DNA from: CAVYTF01 sp963708205
GTDB taxonomy: Bacteria > Bacteroidota > Bacteroidia > Chitinophagales > Chitinophagaceae
NCBI GenBank assembly: GCA_963708205.1
Contig: OY970196.1
Span: 1,302,001-1,366,000, forward strand
Length of the DNA stretch: 64,000 bases
Direction of reading: 5' to 3'
Below, one piece after another: positions 8,545 to 15,743 of the stretch. The position numbers and the translations under genes are program-made. Position 1 is the stretch's first letter, and every line of letters starts with the position of its first letter. A model generated the notes under the pieces. It saw nothing but the letters and a program-made list of their open reading frames with translations, did no database searches and was not told the DNA's origin.

Positions 8545-10821
8545 TTATTGCACTACAATACTTTCGGTTTTTACTCCTTCATTGCTTTGTACTTTTAAAA
8601 TATATACGCCTTTCGCAAACCTTCCGGAAGGAATATTTATGATTTGGCCCGCTGAGGCTTTTGACAAACGGAGGTTATAAACCGTTCCGCCATTTGCGCC
8701 TGTTAAAGCAAATTGAACATTATTCAGATCTGTTTTTATAGCAACTGCTATGTTAGTTGTTGCGGGATTTGGATATACCAGAAAGGCATTGATATTTTGT
8801 GAAACTGCTACAGGAGCTGTTGCTTTTGCAATTGTAAAATCTGCATCATTTATATCAAAGAAAATATTGCCAACTGACGCAACCATTATGCGGCATTTTT
8901 TACTGTTTACATTTGGCACAACAATATTTGCTGATCCGTTATTTGGAGCATGACGGGCAAGTGTATCAGTAAATGTCTGTCCGCCATCAGTGGAAAGAAT
9001 TATGTCAACTTTTGAACAGTTTACGGGTGCTTCGGTTGTATTGGCAACATCCCAGGTTACTATATAATTTTGCTTGCCATTTAATACCAATCCCTTTGTA
9101 TTGGCAACCGTAACTTTAAAAGGACCGGAAGAAGAATCTACAATTATTTTCATATCATCGCTATTATTCTGACCACCGCCGGAATGATTATCTCTTACGG
9201 TTAATCTGAAGTTTAATGTTCTTGAAACAGAAGGCAATACTTCCCATTTATAATTATTGTTTCCGCTTAATATATACTGCAAAGCAGGAACTATTCTTAT
9301 ATTAGAAACGGTCGCATCATACACACGAAATTGAGGACCTGTTGTAGAGGTTGATTTAGGAATAGCGCTGCTACCTTTTTTTTGCCATACATCAAATTGT
9401 TCCCAATCATAAGTCAAAACATCTGATCGATCGGCATCGCTTCCGCTACCCGTCAACATAAAGGGTGTTGATTTTGGAATAGTGTAATTTGAACCTGCAT
9501 TTGCTGTTGGCGCGTGATCGCCGGTTGCATCTAAAACTGCACAGTTTGCTCCAGCCCCTGTTGTAACATAAGCAAGCGTTTGCTGAATACTGTAGGAATG
9601 AAAATACGGAATACTGTGAGCTGAATCATCATACTTGCCGGTTACACCCGCATATCCCATAATGGTAATACCGCTGCCGGGTTCCATCTGCGCGCCTGTT
9701 CCTTCATTGCTAAAATCAAACGTATGATTTTCTCCAAGCTGATGCCCGAGTTCATGAATCCAAAAATCTACAACGAAAGGATCTGAAGTAAGGTCTTCTG
9801 TAAATCCTGTAGCGCCGGTGCCTTTGGTAGCTGCTTTGCAAACAGAGCCAATTTTATATGCATTGCCTCCTGTGAGATAGCCCATTAATACATGTCCAAT
9901 ATCATAGTTTGCTGAACCGATTAAGCTATCACAGGTTGTTTGGCATTCCGTATTCCATTTTCCATTAATGCCACTTTCCTTACTTTCAAAAGGATCTGTT
10001 TTCCCATTTAAGAAAATAATTGTGTCTTCATTGGCAACATAATCAAACCTGATTCCAAGATCGGCTTCCATAATGCCATCCATTATTGTCAGGTCTGTTA
10101 CCAACACATCAAGCACTGAAGCTTTTTTTTGTGCGTCGGTAGTTTCACTTCCATTTAAACACAACTTGGAAAATTCCCCGCCTGTTGCAACTGCAAACTT
10201 GTACACGCGTAATTTTCCATCTTTAAAGCCTGTACCCGCAAGTGTTCCATTTTCATCTTTTCCTGTTTCGTCTAAAGCAGAAGGTGTTAAACAGGCAAGG
10301 TTATTTTTACTTTCAGAAAGATGATCACCGTCAAATACAATGTATGTATGAGAAGATTTTTCAACTGGATTAATATAGATCGCATTTCTTTTTCCTGAGC
10401 GAATCATTGCACGAAAGCCTACAGGCGTCATCGAAAACCGAATGGTTGAGGAAGGATCATCAACACCTTGCCCGGCATAAGATTTCAAATCAGGATGTTT
10501 GGCTGCCAGTGCAGGCTCCATTACAGAAGCTTCTACTATTCTGAATCTTTCAATGTCGCCTGAAGAAACAGGAACTGAAATTATAAATGTTGATTTTCCA
10601 GCAGAAATTGTTTTCTCCGAAGGAGCAGATTTTAATTGATCGCGAAAGGCAGCTTCATTCAATTGAAATGAAACAAACTTTAATGGTTTATAGTTATTCA
10701 GAAATAAATCACTTCTGGCTGCAAGATCATTTTCATTCGTTAGCTTCCAAAAATTTTGTGCGTGAATCTTGATTAAACAACCAAGCGATAGAAAACAAAA
10801 AATAGTAATAAATTTTTTCAT
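8545..10821 (-). CDS. Secreted reprolysin-like zinc metallopeptidase with T9SS sorting domain
   Basis: This is a 758-residue exported protease. The start is placed at the ATG at 10819-10821, because it opens a clean signal peptide (MKKFITIFCFLSLGCLIKIHA) and a TATATTTG promoter element lies 31 bp upstream; an in-frame ATG at 10854 falls inside that element. A propeptide region comes first, then the catalytic zinc site HELGHQLGENH (HExxHxxGxxH, near residue 355) and the Met-turn ITIMGYAG. A PKD-like stretch follows (ADRSDVLTYDWEQFD). The C-terminal ~75 residues start with VYPNPATTNIAV and end in KVQSNEGVKTESIVVQ, a type A sorting signal for type IX secretion. It probably acts outside the cell or on its surface. 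The substrate is unknown. Confidence 0.93.
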   Translation of the reverse strand: MKKFITIFCFLSLGCLIKIHAQNFWKLTNENDLAARSDLFLNNYKPLKFVSFQLNEAAFRDQLKSAPSEKTISAGKSTFIISVPVSSGDIERFRIVEASVMEPALAAKHPDLKSYAGQGVDDPSSTIRFSMTPVGFRAMIRSGKRNAIYINPVEKSSHTYIVFDGDHLSESKNNLACLTPSALDETGKDENGTLAGTGFKDGKLRVYKFAVATGGEFSKLCLNGSETTDAQKKASVLDVLVTDLTIMDGIMEADLGIRFDYVANEDTIIFLNGKTDPFESKESGINGKWNTECQTTCDSLIGSANYDIGHVLMGYLTGGNAYKIGSVCKAATKGTGATGFTEDLTSDPFVVDFWIHELGHQLGENHTFDFSNEGTGAQMEPGSGITIMGYAGVTGKYDDSAHSIPYFHSYSIQQTLAYVTTGAGANCAVLDATGDHAPTANAGSNYTIPKSTPFMLTGSGSDADRSDVLTYDWEQFDVWQKKGSSAIPKSTSTTGPQFRVYDATVSNIRIVPALQYILSGNNNYKWEVLPSVSRTLNFRLTVRDNHSGGGQNNSDDMKIIVDSSSGPFKVTVANTKGLVLNGKQNYIVTWDVANTTEAPVNCSKVDIILSTDGGQTFTDTLARHAPNNGSANIVVPNVNSKKCRIMVASVGNIFFDINDADFTIAKATAPVAVSQNINAFLVYPNPATTNIAVAIKTDLNNVQFALTGANGGTVYNLRLSKASAGQIINIPSGRFAKGVYILKVQSNEGVKTESIVVQ

Positions 10822-10851
10822 GAAATTTTTAGTTTTGAAAATTGAAGAATT

Positions 10852-10859
10852 CAAATATA
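10852..10859 (-). promoter_or_regulatory. -7 element TATATTTG of the metallopeptidase gene
   Basis: On the minus strand this reads TATATTTG, a perfect match to the Bacteroidota -7 motif TAnnTTTG. It lies 31 bp before the ATG at 10821, giving a leader of about 25 nt. I found no clear -33 TTG at the expected distance, so only the -7 half is supported. Confidence 0.5.
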
Positions 10860-10908
10860 ATAATCATCTGAGTATTGCCATCTGTTTTACCATAAATTAA
10901 TTTCAATC

Positions 10909-11175
10909 ATGCATTTCAATATCAATGATTACATAGGTTTTGCAGGGGTACTTTGTTCACTCATTGCGTTTTTATTAAATCTCACAGGCAAAATGTCTAA
11001 AGATGGTTTGATATATATTGTTCTGAATATTTTTGGAGGTGGACTTGCCTGCTTTGCTGCATGCCTGATTCATTATATTCCATTTGTTATTTTAGAAGGA
11101 ATTTGGATGATCGTTTCTCTGGTTGCGCTGGTAAATTTTTTCAGACAGCAAACAATAAGCAAGCTTAATAGATAG
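10909..11175 (+). CDS. Small integral membrane protein (CBU_0592-like)
   Basis: This is an 88-residue protein with three hydrophobic segments (about residues 8-26, 33-50 and 54-76) joined by very short loops, with a basic tail (FFRQQTISKLNR). The pattern GFAGVLCSLIAFLLNLTGK, LIYIVLNIFGGGLACFAA, FVILEGIWMIVSLVAL resembles the small CBU_0592-type membrane proteins that are widespread in bacteria and have no assigned function. It is divergent from the metallopeptidase (87 bp between start codons) and convergent with ctlX. A dispersed repeat element lies just past its stop. The length and even hydrophobic spacing make it a believable gene. Confidence 0.8.
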   Translation: MHFNINDYIGFAGVLCSLIAFLLNLTGKMSKDGLIYIVLNIFGGGLACFAACLIHYIPFVILEGIWMIVSLVALVNFFRQQTISKLNR

Positions 11176-11181
11176 GAGAAA

Positions 11182-11240
11182 GATGAAAGGATTGCGACGC
11201 AACGATGCTTAACCGGAGCGATGGAGTTGGTATCAAAAAT
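11182..11240 (+). repeat. Dispersed 3'-end element, copy A
   Basis: The core at 11182-11209 reads GATGAAAGGATTGCGACGCA followed by ACGATGCT, and the tail GGTATCAAAAA is at 11229-11239. It shares the core with copies at 43077, 47899 (inverted) and 13739 (inverted, partial). It fills the gap between the stops of two convergent genes. The centre is the 11-bp dyad TTGCGACGCAA. Confidence 0.85.
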
Positions 11241-12164
11241 TTATTTTTTCTCTAAAAAAATTTCTGCCATCATACACCGAACACTGCCGCCACCAACGGT
11301 TTCGATCATATCAATATTTACCGGAAGAAGATTGGTATGAATAGATAAAATATTTTTTTGCTCTTTGGTTAATGAATCAAAAGCACGCTTACTTAAAATG
11401 GTAAATTTTTTTCCATCCACATTTTTTACCTGCAACATATTTCCTGCATAAGCATGCACTTGCTGCAAAGTGATAGGAATAATTTCATGCCCTGTAGAAA
11501 TAAGTAATTGAGAAACAGCAATGCGCTCGGTTTCATCTTTGATTGATTCAAGACAAATGACTGCATAACCTTCGCCAATGTGCATGATAACATTTGTGTG
11601 ATATACATCAATATCGTTTTCGTCTTTGGAATGAAAGCCAATTGCTTTGTAACCATAAGTTGCTGCAAAGCGCTCCAGCAAAGACTTGTGGGTTCTTGGT
11701 GAAAGGCAGGCATAGATAATTTTGTATGCATGATCAATGATCATGCTGCCGGTTCCTTCCAGAAAAAAGTTTTCAGCTTCATACTCACTCCAGTCCTGAA
11801 CATCGCTTACTTTGAAATTTTTTGAAAGCATTTTTAAAAGCTCATCACTCTTTTCAATTCGTCTGTTTGCGGCAAACATGGGAAACACAACTACATTTCC
11901 GTTGCTGAAAGTTGCAAACCAGTTGTTAGGAAAAATGGCATCAGGTTTTGGCGGATCAGGAGTATCCTGATAAACTACTACATCAATTTTGTTGCTGCGC
12001 AAAGTCATTACAAAATCATCAAACTCTTCAACAGCTTTTTGTTGTACTTCTCTGGCAGTAAAGGTTTCAGAGGATGATTGAAAAACATTGTTAGTTGCGG
12101 TTTCTGCATTAAAGCCAAAACTCGCAGGACAAACCATTAATATTGTTGAAGCGATCTGTGACAT
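11241..12164 (-). CDS. ctlX: Citrulline ureidase-type hydrolase CtlX
   Basis: This 307-residue protein belongs to the guanidino-group-modifying (amidinotransferase/ADI fold) superfamily and opens with ILMVCPASFGFNAETATNN, the pattern of CtlX-type citrulline hydrolases. Characterised relatives split citrulline into ornithine, CO2 and ammonia. Supporting motifs are IFPNNWFATF, FLEGTGSMIIDH, DVYHTNVIMHIG and the C-terminal GGGSVRCMMAEIF, with the likely nucleophile Cys297. It sits 16 bp downstream of the arginine deiminase gene on the same strand, so the pair could take arginine to ornithine without carbamoyl phosphate. A dispersed repeat element starts directly after its stop. The reaction is inferred from the family and context. 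Dimethylarginine hydrolase is the main alternative. Confidence 0.87.
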   Translation of the reverse strand: MSQIASTILMVCPASFGFNAETATNNVFQSSSETFTAREVQQKAVEEFDDFVMTLRSNKIDVVVYQDTPDPPKPDAIFPNNWFATFSNGNVVVFPMFAANRRIEKSDELLKMLSKNFKVSDVQDWSEYEAENFFLEGTGSMIIDHAYKIIYACLSPRTHKSLLERFAATYGYKAIGFHSKDENDIDVYHTNVIMHIGEGYAVICLESIKDETERIAVSQLLISTGHEIIPITLQQVHAYAGNMLQVKNVDGKKFTILSKRAFDSLTKEQKNILSIHTNLLPVNIDMIETVGGGSVRCMMAEIFLEKK

Positions 12165-12180
12165 TTTTCGAAATAAATAC

Positions 12181-13698
12181 TTAAATATTTTCTCTTTCTA
12201 AAGGCATGCTCATGCAATGTGCGCCTCCACGAGCACGGGACAATTCTGCCGAAGGCAAAACTATTAAAGTGTTCTCAATATCTTTTGGCGACAAAGTTTT
12301 TTGTTCAAATTTTAAAAATAATTCTCCAGCCTTTATTATGCTGAAACCCTTTGCCTCAAAGGCTTTAAAGGTTTCTTCATTTCTGTCGTAGCCGACAACA
12401 ACTCCATTTTTCAGAGCAAGTAAATTGCAGGAATCTGTCCATTGTTCTCTTTCATCAAACGGAAAAACATTGTTGCCACTGTAAATAATATTCACTTCAT
12501 TTTCTGCAACACCATAATCTTCTATGCTGATATTGCGCAGCAAAGATTCGAGTCCATAAATTTTATCGCTAACATCTTTTCTATAATTTTTTCCAGCCTG
12601 GTATGCTTCCGAAAAAGGTTTTTCATAACGCAATATTTCTACCTTATCATCTTCGTCTGAAGGTTTATCAAGCAAGTGATTATAATAAGGATATTGTTTT
12701 TCCATTTTATGTTTCTTCACGCGCTCAGAAAATTTTCCATACATCATCCAGGTATCTTTACGAACATGCGTAAACACAGTGTCAATGTGCATCACAGCGC
12801 GCAGGCGCGGAATTTTAATCACCGAAACTTTCTCAATTCCTGTTTTATTATTTTTAAAAAGCAAGTGAATTATTTCATCAATTGCACTTGGTGTTGTCCG
12901 CTCGCTGTGACCGATCAATATATGATTTGGAGCTATCATCATTACGTCGCCGCCTTCAACAGAAGTTTTGAATGCGCGCTGCTCTTCTTCACTCAATAAA
13001 AAGAAATCGCTCGACTCAGAAATCTCAATTACTTTCTCCGTTTGATACTTGAAAAGTTTATTAAAAGAAATAAATTTCATCAGCAGCGTTTCGCGCTCAC
13101 GTGCTGCTGTTGCTGCGTTTCCGAGCAACAACTGGTCGTTCAAAACAATGCCAATGTCTCTTGTAAAAACCAAATTCGGCAGTGGAGCAAAAATAAATTC
13201 GCTGCCTGCATCATCCTGCGAATAAAGCCAGCCGGTTATCAAAGCTTTGGCAAGCTCTGCTGAATTTTCAATATTGCCAAGCCGTTTTTCTGTTGCAAAG
13301 CTGCAGCCTTCCCACGCGCAAACTGCAGAAATAATTCTTTGCCGTACCGCATTTTCTTCCAGCACTTTTGCAAGTAAAAATTGTATGTCAATAACCATTT
13401 CACTGTTAAAATAATCTTTGTGGCCCGGCTTAAAACAATCTGCCTGTTTTTTATGATGCTGCTTCTTTTCAAAATCATTTACATAAGCAATTTTTTCAGG
13501 GTCGAGAAAGTACAAAAGCAATTTTACATACTCATTATATTCCCGCCGCATTTGCAAAAGATGCACCGTATCATCATAGAGCCATTCTTTAAATTTTCCG
13601 GGAACAACTTTTCCGATGCCACCGTCAGGACTGTGTATTATCAAGCGTTTCAGCGTGCCGATCTCAGAATTAACATGAATATTTTTTTCATTCTGCAT
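12181..13698 (-). CDS. Arginine deiminase family protein
   Basis: This 505-residue protein carries the catalytic motifs of arginine deiminase, which converts arginine to citrulline and ammonia. They are LPNLVFTRDIG near residue 170, the substrate-binding VEGGDVMMIAPN near 247, MHIDTVFTH near 300, and ARGGAHCMSMPLER at the C-terminus with the nucleophilic Cys495. At 505 residues it is about 90 longer than classical ArcA; the extra length lies in the N-terminal helical part and in a Lys-rich insertion before the last catalytic block. The ATG at 13698 begins a typical amidinotransferase opening (GTLKRLIIHSPDGGIG). ctlX follows after 16 bp, which supports a catabolic role. No carbamate kinase or ornithine transcarbamylase is nearby. 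Confidence 0.9.
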   Translation of the reverse strand: MQNEKNIHVNSEIGTLKRLIIHSPDGGIGKVVPGKFKEWLYDDTVHLLQMRREYNEYVKLLLYFLDPEKIAYVNDFEKKQHHKKQADCFKPGHKDYFNSEMVIDIQFLLAKVLEENAVRQRIISAVCAWEGCSFATEKRLGNIENSAELAKALITGWLYSQDDAGSEFIFAPLPNLVFTRDIGIVLNDQLLLGNAATAARERETLLMKFISFNKLFKYQTEKVIEISESSDFFLLSEEEQRAFKTSVEGGDVMMIAPNHILIGHSERTTPSAIDEIIHLLFKNNKTGIEKVSVIKIPRLRAVMHIDTVFTHVRKDTWMMYGKFSERVKKHKMEKQYPYYNHLLDKPSDEDDKVEILRYEKPFSEAYQAGKNYRKDVSDKIYGLESLLRNISIEDYGVAENEVNIIYSGNNVFPFDEREQWTDSCNLLALKNGVVVGYDRNEETFKAFEAKGFSIIKAGELFLKFEQKTLSPKDIENTLIVLPSAELSRARGGAHCMSMPLERENI

Positions 13699-13738
13699 AG
13701 AATTTTTTTAGGTGTCAAGCTGCAGTACATGCATTAAA

Positions 13739-13765
13739 CATCGTTGCGTCGCACTACGTTCATCG
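13739..13765 (-). repeat. Dispersed element, copy D (partial, diverged)
   Basis: The plus strand reads CATCGTTGCGTCGCA, identical over 15 bp to the core of copies A, B and C in inverted orientation. It is followed by CTACGTTCATCG in place of ATCCTTTCATCG. It lies between the start of the arginine deiminase gene and the stop of the PCD gene. The A-rich tail seen in the other copies is missing. The rest of the 171-bp gap shows nothing else I can name. Confidence 0.65.
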
Positions 13766-13869
13766 TCTTGTCATCTATTAAGCAAACGATGGGCTTTGAA
13801 TATCTTTTAAATTATTGTGCAAGCTTATTTAAGGAATGCGCAAGATAAGAAATATGGTAGTTGGTAAGC

Positions 13870-14100
13870 CTACAAAAATCCATCAATTTCCTTCGCCAAT
13901 TTTCGGTCTTTGTCTGTAACAATATCTCCCGCGCCATGGGTGTTTAGCCAAATCTCAACTTTGTTATACACGTTCGTCCATAAAGGATGATGATCCATTT
14001 TTTCTGCTGCCAGCGCCACTCTTGTCATAAAAGCAAATGCTTCAGAGAAATTTTTAAATTCAAATTTTTTATACAATGAATTATTTTTTTCTTCCCACAT
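13870..14100 (-). CDS. 4a-hydroxytetrahydrobiopterin dehydratase (PCD)
   Basis: This 76-residue protein shows the pterin-4a-carbinolamine dehydratase signature: DHHPLW with His37-His38 and Trp41, then NVYNKVEIWLNTH with His55, then the closing VTDKDRKLAKEID. PCD dehydrates 4a-hydroxytetrahydropterin and so recycles the cofactor of aromatic amino acid hydroxylases. It is shorter than the roughly 95-110 residues usual for the family because the N-terminal helix is abbreviated; the frame has an ATG at 14098-14100 and no better upstream start. It lies 14 bp downstream of the IPExxxVDY gene. Homogentisate dioxygenase at 48.5 kb would fit the same phenylalanine/tyrosine route, but no hydroxylase is in this window. 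Confidence 0.9.
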   Translation of the reverse strand: MWEEKNNSLYKKFEFKNFSEAFAFMTRVALAAEKMDHHPLWTNVYNKVEIWLNTHGAGDIVTDKDRKLAKEIDGFL

Positions 14101-14114
14101 AGATTTATTTTAAA

Positions 14115-14552
14115 TTAAAAAACCATGTTGCCTTTATTTTTTATTTGCTCATTCGTAAGCTCCGCAACAAGCTGCACGCCATTGATATTTTTTATTGATT
14201 GTATTATTTGCTTGCATTGCTCATCATCAACACAATCGCCTTTCATCAGCCATAAAAAATCCATGTGCTTAAATTCAGGCAGCAAATATTCTCCATCATT
14301 TTGATTGTGATAAATGTAGTGCGTTAAAAAACTATTCCGCAGTTTATATTCATACACCTGGAAATAATAACTGCGATTTTTTTTCTTCAGATGAATTTCA
14401 ATTTCAGGATTCAAACGAAATGTATAACCAAGCATATTATTGAGCTGCCAGCAAAATTGGTAATTTTTCACAACCGCTGTAATGCCTAGCAGGCGTGTAT
14501 CTTCAAAGAAATCATCATTCAGCGCATCTATGTTTAGTTTTAAATGTTTCAT
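14115..14552 (-). CDS. IPExxxVDY family protein
   Basis: This 145-residue protein is recognised as the Bacteroidota-restricted IPExxxVDY family. It opens with KHLKLNIDALNDDFFEDTRLLGI and has the variant family motif LPEFKHMDF (about residues 91-99), followed by WLMKGD. The function is unknown in the family as far as I know. The sequence is soluble, slightly acidic, with no signal peptide or membrane segment. It is the first gene of a probable two-gene unit with PCD and is divergent from thiL (155 bp apart). Confidence 0.82.
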   Translation of the reverse strand: MKHLKLNIDALNDDFFEDTRLLGITAVVKNYQFCWQLNNMLGYTFRLNPEIEIHLKKKNRSYYFQVYEYKLRNSFLTHYIYHNQNDGEYLLPEFKHMDFLWLMKGDCVDDEQCKQIIQSIKNINGVQLVAELTNEQIKNKGNMVF

Positions 14553-14707
14553 ATTAAAATCAATTCATAAGCAAAAAAACTTTTGCCAATAATGCAAAAC
14601 AAATGTAATTCAACCTTTATTCTAAAGATGCCGAAGATTTATAAATAACTTCGTTCATTCAAGTAAATTATTTATTTTACTACATTCTGAAAATATTTTT
14701 TGAAATT

Positions 14708-15739
14708 ATGAGTGAACAAAGAACAGAAATATCAATGCTTGGCGAGTTTGGTTTAATAGACCATCTTACAAAAAATTTTGAAATAGAAAATGCTTCTACA
14801 ATTGTAAGTGTTGGCGATGATGCTGCAGTTATTGATCACTTTGGAAAGCAAACCGTCATAACAACAGACCTATTAATTGAAGGCGTGCATTTTGATCTGA
14901 TGTACACACCTTTGAAACACCTCGGTTACAAAAGTGTTATCGTTAATCTCAGCGATGTGTATGCAATGAACGCAACACCAACGCAAATAACTGTAAGCAT
15001 TGGCTTAAGTAATCGGTTTAGTTTGGAAGCTTTGGATGAATTTTATGAAGGAGTTTATGCCGCATGCAAAAAATATACAGTTGATCTTGTGGGCGGCGAT
15101 ACTTCTGCATCGCAAAAAGGTTTTATTATTTCTGTTACTGCAATCGGCGAAGTGGCGCCGGACAAATTTGTAAAAAGAAGCACAGCCCAAAAGGGTGATC
15201 TGATCTGCGTTTCAGGCGATCTGGGTGGTGCTTTTTTGGGATTGACTTTGCTTGAAAGAGAAAAAAAAATATTTCTTGAAAACCCAAAAGTGCAGCCGGA
15301 TCTTGAACAGGAAGATTACATTATTGGAAGAATTTTAAAACCTGAAGCGAGAAAATATATCATAGATTTTTTTGAAGAAAATAAAATCATTCCAACAGCA
15401 ATGATTGATGTAAGTGATGGACTCAGCAGCGAGATTTTGCACATCTGTAAAAAAAGTAATCTCGGTTGTGTAATCGTTGAAGATAAGCTGCCGATAAATG
15501 ATGCAACGCGGCAAGCCGCATTTAAATTTGGCCTCAACCCAACTGTTTGCGCATTGAATGGAGGTGAAGATTATGAATTACTTTTTACGCTGAGTCAAAA
15601 TGATTATGAAAAAATAGTGTTGAATGAAGAGATAAGTGTGATAGGTTATATGACCGACGCCGAAGAAGGAAAAAAGTTTTTATCAAAAGGCGGAAATACA
15701 TTTGATATTAAAGCACAGGGCTGGAATGCTTTTGAATAA
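14708..15739 (+). CDS. thiL: Thiamine-phosphate kinase
   Basis: This 343-residue protein has the PurM/SelD-like fold signatures of ThiL, which phosphorylates thiamine monophosphate to the active cofactor thiamine diphosphate. The N-terminus has VSVGDDAAVID (metal/ATP-binding aspartates) and TDLLIEGVHFD. VNLSDVYAMNATPTQ and LVGGDTSASQKGFIISVTAIG follow. The C-terminal half has AMIDVSDGLSSEILHI and CALNGGEDYELLFTL. The ATG at 14708 is the only sensible start. It is convergent with the MG2-domain gene, with only 4 bp between the stops. I see no TPP riboswitch in the 155 bp upstream, as expected for a gene using made or salvaged thiamine phosphate. Confidence 0.96.
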   Translation: MSEQRTEISMLGEFGLIDHLTKNFEIENASTIVSVGDDAAVIDHFGKQTVITTDLLIEGVHFDLMYTPLKHLGYKSVIVNLSDVYAMNATPTQITVSIGLSNRFSLEALDEFYEGVYAACKKYTVDLVGGDTSASQKGFIISVTAIGEVAPDKFVKRSTAQKGDLICVSGDLGGAFLGLTLLEREKKIFLENPKVQPDLEQEDYIIGRILKPEARKYIIDFFEENKIIPTAMIDVSDGLSSEILHICKKSNLGCVIVEDKLPINDATRQAAFKFGLNPTVCALNGGEDYELLFTLSQNDYEKIVLNEEISVIGYMTDAEEGKKFLSKGGNTFDIKAQGWNAFE

Positions 15740-15743
15740 TTTT

